Shown here in pieces: positions 58,978 to 64,000 of a DNA stretch of 64,000 bases. Within the stretch, counting starts at the first letter, position 1, and every line of letters starts with the position of its first letter. A program made the position numbers and the translations under genes. Below the pieces are notes generated by a model. That model was given only the letters and a program-made list of their open reading frames with translations, was not told the DNA's origin and searched no databases. Source of the stretch: Salmonella enterica subsp. arizonae (GTDB lineage: Bacteria > Pseudomonadota > Gammaproteobacteria > Enterobacterales > Enterobacteriaceae); contig NZ_VXJW01000012.1 of assembly GCF_008692845.1 (NCBI RefSeq), positions 60,454 through 124,453 on the forward strand, read 5' to 3'.

Positions 58978-59000
58978 ACTGTCAAAATTATTTTGACAGT
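58978..59000. promoter_or_regulatory. Perfect palindrome, likely operator of the LysR regulator
   Basis: The 11-base arm ACTGTCAAAAT is followed by one T and then its exact complement ATTTTGACAGT. It lies 13 bases upstream of the LysR start and 73 bases before the MFS start, where an autoregulatory and activating site would be expected. Confidence 0.6.
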
Positions 59001-59072
59001 ATATCGTTGAAGCGCGGACTTATCTGACTTTCTCCGGACGGCTACATTAGCGCCTCTACCGGAGGATAAATA

Positions 59073-60281
59073 ATGACGTATCGCAGTAAAGTGGCGGTGG
59101 TTTACCTGCTCGGCTTCTTTCTTGATCTGATTAATCTGTTTATTGCCAGCGTGGCTTTTCCCGCGATGTCCGTCGATCTGCATACGTCCATATCGGCGCT
59201 GGCATGGGTGAGTAACGGTTATATTGCAGGGTTAACGCTGATCGTTCCGTTTAGCGCGTTTTTTTCGCGTTATCTCGGCGCACGACGGTTGATCATGTTT
59301 TCACTCATTCTGTTTAGCGTTGCCGCCGCTGCCGCAGGCTTTGCCGATTCCTTATACGGCCTTGTTTTCTGGCGTATTGTGCAGGGAGCGGGCGGTGGAT
59401 TGTTGATCCCGGTTGGTCAGGCGTTAACCTGGCAACAGTTTAAACCGCATGAACGCGCAGGCGTATCATCGGTCGTCATGATGGTGGCGCTACTGGCGCC
59501 GGCATGTTCGCCTGCGATTGGCGGGTTGCTGGTGGAAACGTGCGGCTGGCGCTGGATATTCTTTGCCACGCTGCCTGTGGCCATTATCACCTTATTGCTC
59601 GCTTATCTTTGGCTTAACGCCGATTCGACGACGGTAGCATCGGCAAGATTGCTCCATCTGCCGTTGCTGGCGGACAGGCTGCTGCGTTTCGCCATGATCG
59701 TTTATCAGTGTGTGCCGGGCATGTTTATTGGGATCAGTGTGGTCGGGATGTTTTATCTACAGAATGTCGCGCAACTGTCGCCCGCGGCGGCAGGGTCGTT
59801 GATGCTCCCCTGGTCGATCGCTTCATTTGTCGCCATTATGCTTACCGGACGTTACTTCAATTGGCTGGGACCGCGTCCGTTGATTATTGTCGGCTGCCTT
59901 CTTCAGGCCGCTGGAATCCTGCTTTTAACCCACGTTACGCCCGCGACATCTCACCGTGTACTGATGGTGATATTCGCGCTAATGGGCGCAGGCGGCAGTT
60001 TGTGCAGTAGTACTGCGCAGAGTAGTGCTTTCCTGACGATTGCTCGCCAGGAGATGCCTGACGCCAGTGCGCTATGGAATCTTAATCGTCAGCTCAGTTT
60101 TTTTATTGGCGCGACGCTGTTGACGATGCTGTTAAATGCGCTCCAGCGCGTTCTGTCGCTTGAGGCCGCGTATCGCTGGACCTTTATTGCCGCCGCCATT
60201 ATCACCCTGCTGCCTCTTATTGACGCTGTTTGTCTGAACAATAGAAAAGTGCTTTTGCACCTAAAAAAGGAAAGACCATGA
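59073..60281 (+). CDS. MFS transporter, probable drug/metabolite exporter
   Basis: A 402-aa inner-membrane protein with about 12 spans, related to the proton-driven multidrug (DHA-type) branch of the MFS. FFLDLINLFIASVAFPAM is span 1 with the acidic residue typical of the group; FSRYLGARRLIMFSL is motif A, and RIVQGAGGGLLIPVGQAL is a motif B/C-like region. An AGGA site precedes the ATG. It is divergent from the LysR gene and overlaps the next gene by four bases. The substrate cannot be inferred. Confidence 0.88.
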   Translation: MTYRSKVAVVYLLGFFLDLINLFIASVAFPAMSVDLHTSISALAWVSNGYIAGLTLIVPFSAFFSRYLGARRLIMFSLILFSVAAAAAGFADSLYGLVFWRIVQGAGGGLLIPVGQALTWQQFKPHERAGVSSVVMMVALLAPACSPAIGGLLVETCGWRWIFFATLPVAIITLLLAYLWLNADSTTVASARLLHLPLLADRLLRFAMIVYQCVPGMFIGISVVGMFYLQNVAQLSPAAAGSLMLPWSIASFVAIMLTGRYFNWLGPRPLIIVGCLLQAAGILLLTHVTPATSHRVLMVIFALMGAGGSLCSSTAQSSAFLTIARQEMPDASALWNLNRQLSFFIGATLLTMLLNALQRVLSLEAAYRWTFIAAAIITLLPLIDAVCLNNRKVLLHLKKERP

Positions 60282-60658
60282 ATTCATATAAAGAAGAAAT
60301 TCTTCACACCCATGTGGCGATTGAGAACTGGCTTAGCAGGGGGGCGGGCAGCCTGGAGGCGTTGCTACAGCGTTTCGCTGCTGATTTTTCGATGGTAACG
60401 CCAGGAGGCGCCTGTCTGGATTATCCGGCGCTTGGCGCTTTTTTCCAGGCGCAGCGCGCGTGTCGCCCGGGGCTGGTTATCGTGGTTGAGCACATTGACC
60501 TTGTGGCGGAGTGGCCGGAAGGCGCCGCGCTTCGTTATCGTGAGCGGCAGCAACTGCCGGGCCAGGCAGAGACGGTACGCTGGTCGACGGTCATTTTAAA
60601 AAGGGAAAGAGGACGGATAGTCTGGCGCCATTTACACGAAACGACAGTCAAAGCCTGA
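60278..60658 (+). CDS. SnoaL-like (DUF4440-type) small protein
   Basis: A 126-aa soluble protein with the length and pattern of the NTF2/SnoaL-like fold: helix EEILHTHVAIENWLSR, FAADFSMVTPGG, and the strands RWSTVILKRERGRIVWRHLHET. It starts inside the MFS stop codon (ATGA), so the two are co-expressed. Such domains bind small hydrophobic ligands or act as isomerases or hydrolases; no catalytic set can be assigned. It may modify or bind the exporter substrate. Confidence 0.75.
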   Translation: MNSYKEEILHTHVAIENWLSRGAGSLEALLQRFAADFSMVTPGGACLDYPALGAFFQAQRACRPGLVIVVEHIDLVAEWPEGAALRYRERQQLPGQAETVRWSTVILKRERGRIVWRHLHETTVKA

Positions 60659-60680
60659 AAAGCCTGTTCCGGCGCGCGGA

Positions 60681-60703
60681 CCCGATAGCGCGGCGCTATC
60701 GGG
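60681..60703. terminator. Strong hairpin between the SnoaL-like gene and mutS
   Basis: CCCGATAGCGC pairs perfectly with GCGCTATCGGG across a single base; in practice the loop is four or more bases. It lies in the convergent gap and resembles a REP unit. No T-run follows, so it may act as an mRNA 3' stabiliser rather than a true terminator. Confidence 0.55.
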
Positions 60704-60713
60704 CCTGACACGT

Positions 60714-63281
60714 TTACACCAGACTTTTCAGCCGATAGATCCACTCCAGCGCCTGGCGTGGCGTCAGGGAGTCCGGATCGAGATTCTCCAGCGCTTCAAC
60801 GGCGGGCGATGTCTCTTCCGGAGCGGCAAGCAACGACATTTGCGTGCCGTCCACCTGCGTTGCCGCCGCATTGGGCGAGATGCTCTCCAGCTCGCGGAGT
60901 TTTTGGCGCGCGCGTTTGATCACCTCTTTAGGGACGCCCGCAAGCGCCGCGACCGCCAGGCCGTAACTCTTGCTTGCCGCGCCGTCCTGCACGCTGTGCA
61001 TAAAAGCGATGGTATCGCCGTGTTCCAGCGCATCCAGGTGGACGTTCGCTACGCCTTCCATTTTTTCCGGCAACTGAGTCAGCTCAAAGTAGTGGGTGGC
61101 GAAAAGCGTTAACGCTTTAATCTTATTGGCGAGGTTCTCCGCGCAGGCCCAGGCCAGCGACAACCCGTCATACGTGGAGGTGCCGCGTCCGATTTCATCC
61201 ATCAATACCAAGCTGTTTTCTGTGGCGTTATGCAGAATGTTCGCGGTTTCGGTCATCTCCACCATAAAGGTTGAGCGTCCGGAGGCCAGGTCGTCCGCTG
61301 CGCCGACGCGGGTAAAAATACGGTCGATCGGGCCGATTTCCACATTTTGCGCCGGCACGTAACTGCCAATCCAGGCCAGCAGCGCGATCAATGCCGTTTG
61401 TCGCATATAGGTACTTTTACCGCCCATATTAGGGCCAGTGATGATCAACATACGGCGTTGCGGCGACAGATTAAGCGGGTTAGCGATAAACGGCTCATTC
61501 AGAACCTGCTCCACCACAGGGTGGCGACCTTCGATGATACGAATACCGGGTTTATCGGTAAACGTCGGACAGGTGTAATTCAGCGTATAAGCGCGTTCAG
61601 CCAGATTAACCAGCACATCCAGTTCCGCCAGCGCGCTTGCGCTCTGCTGCAAATCCGCCAGATGCGGCAACAACAAATCAAATAATTCGTCGTAAAGCTG
61701 TTTTTCCAGCGCCAGAGCTTTGCCTTTAGAGGTCAGAACTTTATCTTCGTACTCTTTCAGCTCAGGAATAATGTAGCGTTCGGCATTTTTCAGCGTCTGG
61801 CGACGCACATAATTGATTGGCGCCAGATGGCTTTGACCACGGCTAATCTGAATGTAATAGCCATGCACAGCGTTATAGCCGACTTTCAGAGTATCCAGTC
61901 CGGTACGCTCGCGCTCGCGAATTTCCAGACGATCGAGGTAGTCGGTGGCGCCGTCCGCCAGCGCGCGCCATTCATCCAGCTCCTGGTGATAGCCGGGGGC
62001 AATAACGCCGCCGTCGCGGACCAGTACCGGCGGCGCGTCAATAATGGCGCGTTCCAGGAGGTCGCGTAGTTCGGCAAAATCGCCCATTTTTTTACGCAAC
62101 GCCTGCACCGGCGCGCTGTCAACGGTTTCAAGCTGAGCGTGCAATTCCGGCAGTTGCTGGAAGGCGTGACGCATTCGGGCGAGGTCGCGCGGACGCGCGG
62201 TGCGTAGCGCCAGACGGGCAAGAATGCGCTCCAGATCGCCGACCTGACGCAGCACGGGTTGCAGCTCGCTGACGGTGTCCTGCAAGGCGCCGATGGTCTG
62301 CTGGCGTTCACGCAATATGTCGGTATTTCTTATCGGCATGTGCAGCCAGCGTTTAAGCATTCGGCTGCCCATTGGCGTCACGGTACAATCAAGCACCGCA
62401 GCGAGCGTATTTTCGACGCCGCCAGCCAGGTTCTGGGTAATTTCCAGATTGCGACGGGTCGCGGCATCCATAATGATGCTGTCCTGCTGGCGTTCCATCG
62501 TAATGGAGCGAATATGCGGCAGGGAGGTGCGCTGCGTATCTTTTACGTACTGTAACAGGCAGCCCGCCGCACATAATCCACGCGAGGCATTTTCGACGCC
62601 GAAGCCGACCAGATCCCGCGTACCGAATTGTAAATTTAGCTGCTGACGGGCGGTATCAATCTCAAACTCCCACAGCGGACGGCGGCGTAAGCCCCGACGT
62701 CCCTCTATCAACGCCATTTCAGCAAAATCTTCGGCATACAACAATTCGGCAGGATTCGTGCGTTGCAACTCTGCTGCCATGGTTTCACGGTCGGCGGGCT
62801 CGCTCAGACGAAAGCGCCCGGAGCTGATATCCAGCGTGGCGTAGCCGTAGCCTTTACCATCCTGCCAGATAGCCGCCAGCAGGTTATCCTGACGTTCCTG
62901 TAACAGGGCTTCATCGCTGATGGTGCCAGGCGTAACGATACGCACGACCTTACGTTCAACGGGGCCTTTGCTGGTGGCCGGGTCGCCAATCTGTTCGCAA
63001 ATAGCGACGGATTCGCCCTGATTGACTAGTTTTGCGAGATAGTTTTCTACGGCGTGGTGCGGGATGCCCGCCATGGGGATAGGTTCGCCAGCCGATGCGC
63101 CGCGTTTGGTCAGCGAAATATCGAGCAACTGCGACGCACGCTTTGCGTCGTCATAAAACAGCTCGTAAAAGTCGCCCATACGATAAAACAGCAGGATCTC
63201 CGGATGCTGGGCCTTCAGCTTGAGATACTGCTGCATCATCGGGGTATGGCTAGAGAAGTCCTTATCAATGTCTTCATTCAT
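60714..63281 (-). CDS. mutS: DNA mismatch repair protein MutS
   Basis: MutS recognises mismatches and starts methyl-directed repair with MutL and MutH. The 855-aa protein has the mismatch-binding motif [14 protein letters not shown], the connector and lever domains, the ATPase P-loop [15 protein letters not shown], the Walker B region [16 protein letters not shown], and a C-terminal tetramerisation tail ending [12 protein letters not shown] chose the ATG at 63281 (MNEDIDKDF), which gives the Salmonella length. A second in-frame ATG at 63296 (MSKIN) is possible. The first dozen residues seem more variable than the rest, next to an integrated element. Confidence 0.96.
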   Translation of the reverse strand: MNEDIDKDFSSHTPMMQQYLKLKAQHPEILLFYRMGDFYELFYDDAKRASQLLDISLTKRGASAGEPIPMAGIPHHAVENYLAKLVNQGESVAICEQIGDPATSKGPVERKVVRIVTPGTISDEALLQERQDNLLAAIWQDGKGYGYATLDISSGRFRLSEPADRETMAAELQRTNPAELLYAEDFAEMALIEGRRGLRRRPLWEFEIDTARQQLNLQFGTRDLVGFGVENASRGLCAAGCLLQYVKDTQRTSLPHIRSITMERQQDSIIMDAATRRNLEITQNLAGGVENTLAAVLDCTVTPMGSRMLKRWLHMPIRNTDILRERQQTIGALQDTVSELQPVLRQVGDLERILARLALRTARPRDLARMRHAFQQLPELHAQLETVDSAPVQALRKKMGDFAELRDLLERAIIDAPPVLVRDGGVIAPGYHQELDEWRALADGATDYLDRLEIRERERTGLDTLKVGYNAVHGYYIQISRGQSHLAPINYVRRQTLKNAERYIIPELKEYEDKVLTSKGKALALEKQLYDELFDLLLPHLADLQQSASALAELDVLVNLAERAYTLNYTCPTFTDKPGIRIIEGRHPVVEQVLNEPFIANPLNLSPQRRMLIITGPNMGGKSTYMRQTALIALLAWIGSYVPAQNVEIGPIDRIFTRVGAADDLASGRSTFMVEMTETANILHNATENSLVLMDEIGRGTSTYDGLSLAWACAENLANKIKALTLFATHYFELTQLPEKMEGVANVHLDALEHGDTIAFMHSVQDGAASKSYGLAVAALAGVPKEVIKRARQKLRELESISPNAAATQVDGTQMSLLAAPEETSPAVEALENLDPDSLTPRQALEWIYRLKSLV

Positions 63282-63296
63282 ATTGATTTTACTCAT

Positions 63297-63440
63297 TTTT
63301 TAATTCTTTCAAGTGCTCATGTGGCCCCAGGAAAAACCCTTTTAAACCCACATAAACCCATAAATTTGTAGCTCATTTGTAGCTCAAAGCGTGATAGATT
63401 GGTTTTACTCCTTCTCTGGGCTACAAATAGTGGTGATACT
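63297..63440. promoter_or_regulatory. mutS upstream region and probable integration junction
   Basis: This A+T-rich stretch holds short direct repeats: ATTTGTAGCTC twice in tandem (63364-63385) and AAACCCA-type repeats (63346-63360). Such repeats resemble arm-type sites of tyrosine integrases. The mutS promoter must also lie here. I see no duplicated att core within the window. Confidence 0.45.
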
Positions 63441-63905
63441 TTGAAAACAACTCTCAATCAGGCTTTTATTATCAACAAGTTGAGTATCGATGTTAAGCCT
63501 GAGCTCAGTAGCTCTGGAAAAGTCGTTTTCGAAGCTAACCCTGACCAAAAACCTTACATAGTTTTTGACGATCATCGAGATTCACCTGTTGGCTTCGGTG
63601 TGAAGGTCAGTTTGACGAAAAAAACCTATGTAATCCAGAGAAGAGTGTCTTCTGGTGATCGTAGTGTGAGTGAGGGTAAGAAACCCAGTTCTGTCTTAAA
63701 AGCAAAGGTCGGGAATGTGTCTGATTTTCCGAGTATTGATCAAGCTCGTGAAGCAGCCCGGCAGTTGGTTCAGACAATGATCACAACAAAGAGAAACCCC
63801 AACAAAATTAAACGACAAGCAGATGTTTCTGAACTCACTATGAGTGAAGTGTTTGCTCAATATCGTCAACATCTTGACCCTGGCCCAAATTCAGTACAGT
63901 GCTAA
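63441..63905 (+). pseudogene. Tyrosine integrase, N-terminal part only, cut by an IS
   Basis: About 150 residues are open from a TTG at 63441 (KTTLNQAFIINKLSID; GGTGA upstream) to a stop in the adjoining IS end. PYIVFDDHRDSPVGFGVKVSLTKKTYVIQRR is the N-terminal arm-binding fold of phage/island integrases. SELTMSEVFAQYRQHL begins the core-binding SAM-like domain. The catalytic domain (R..H-R..Y) is absent, being displaced or lost at about 63881. The start codon is uncertain, with other options at 63399. The gene points away from mutS. Confidence 0.75.
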
Positions 63906-64000
63906 ATCAGAGATCTTCGTCTTTCCGGAGACTTCGGATAAATTCAGCCGGAGTCATGTCATTTAATGATGAATGCGTTCTCTCATGATTGTATTCCCTG
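63881..64000 (-). mobile_element. End of an IS3-family insertion sequence (continues past window)
   Basis: From about 63881 (TGGCCCAAATTCAGTACAG) the sequence leaves the integrase. The leftward frame ending at 63907-63909 is the C-terminus of an IS3-family OrfB. The precise IS boundary and name cannot be fixed because the other end lies outside the window. Confidence 0.75.
63907..64000 (-). CDS. IS3-family transposase OrfB, C-terminal end (partial)
   Basis: The reverse strand reads REYNHERTHSSLNDMTPAEF then IRSLRKDEDL and stop. YNxxRxHSSL...TPxEF is the conserved C-terminal signature of IS3-family DDE transposases, just after the catalytic Glu. Only about 30 codons are in the window. Confidence 0.85.
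   Translation of the reverse strand, partial: REYNHERTHSSLNDMTPAEFIRSLRKDEDL

Overview
The window is chromosomal DNA of a Salmonella. Gene order and protein sequences match the enterobacterial block that runs from the fucose genes to mutS. The type III effector gene sopD beside cysH, the divergent iap and cysDNC genes, the gudP-gudX-gudD operon and the ecdBCD/hosA cassette between rpoS and mutS are all Salmonella-type. From memory, SopD here differs from the S. Typhimurium protein at roughly one residue in six or seven. That would fit a subspecies other than enterica, or another divergent lineage, but it is an inference.

Layout. 1-7.3 kb: L-fucose catabolism (fucU', fucK, fucI and fucP leftward; fucA and fucO rightward). 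7.3-13.8 kb: xni, sdaB, sdaC, ppnN and queF, all leftward. 13.9-16.6 kb: syd, the CsrB regulatory RNA, yqcC, truC and yqcA. 17.1-22.4 kb: glucarate operon gudP-gudX-gudD and a glycerate kinase. 22.5-25.3 kb: barA, split by an amber codon. 25.3-33.0 kb: rlmD, relA, mazG, pyrG and eno, followed by an IS10-like element inserted in the eno terminator. 34.5-40.6 kb: queE, an orphan CRISPR repeat, queD and cysJIH. 40.7-43.0 kb: sopD, a decayed cas3 and a one-spacer remnant of CRISPR1. 43-47.6 kb: iap, cysDNC and ygbE. 47.8-54.1 kb: ftsB, ispD, ispF, truD, surE, pcm, nlpD and rpoS. 54.1-56.9 kb: ecdD, ecdC, ecdB and hosA. 57-58.1 kb: a broken ygbI and a deleted ygbJ operon. 58.1-63.3 kb: a LysR regulator with a divergent MFS exporter and a SnoaL-like protein, then mutS. 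The last 0.6 kb holds the end of an integrated element: a truncated tyrosine integrase interrupted by an IS3-family sequence.

Most of the window is intact housekeeping DNA. The notable signals are losses. (1) BarA, the kinase that activates UvrY/SirA and thereby csrB, has a TGG-to-TAG change that removes its HPt domain. The csrB gene, with textbook UvrY and IHF sites, lies 8 kb away and looks intact. (2) Type I-E CRISPR-Cas has nearly vanished: a cas3 relic with internal deletions runs directly into a CRISPR1 repeat, and the CRISPR2 position keeps one degenerate repeat. (3) ygbI carries two nonsense codons and the ygbJ-to-ygbN operon is deleted. (4) An IS10-like copy splits the eno terminator and carries an opal codon in its transposase. 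(5) An integrase gene abuts the 5' end of mutS, so a mobile element may have supplied the mutS upstream region. I saw no complete novel system. The CRISPR collapse, the BarA lesion and the element at mutS are the points most worth testing.
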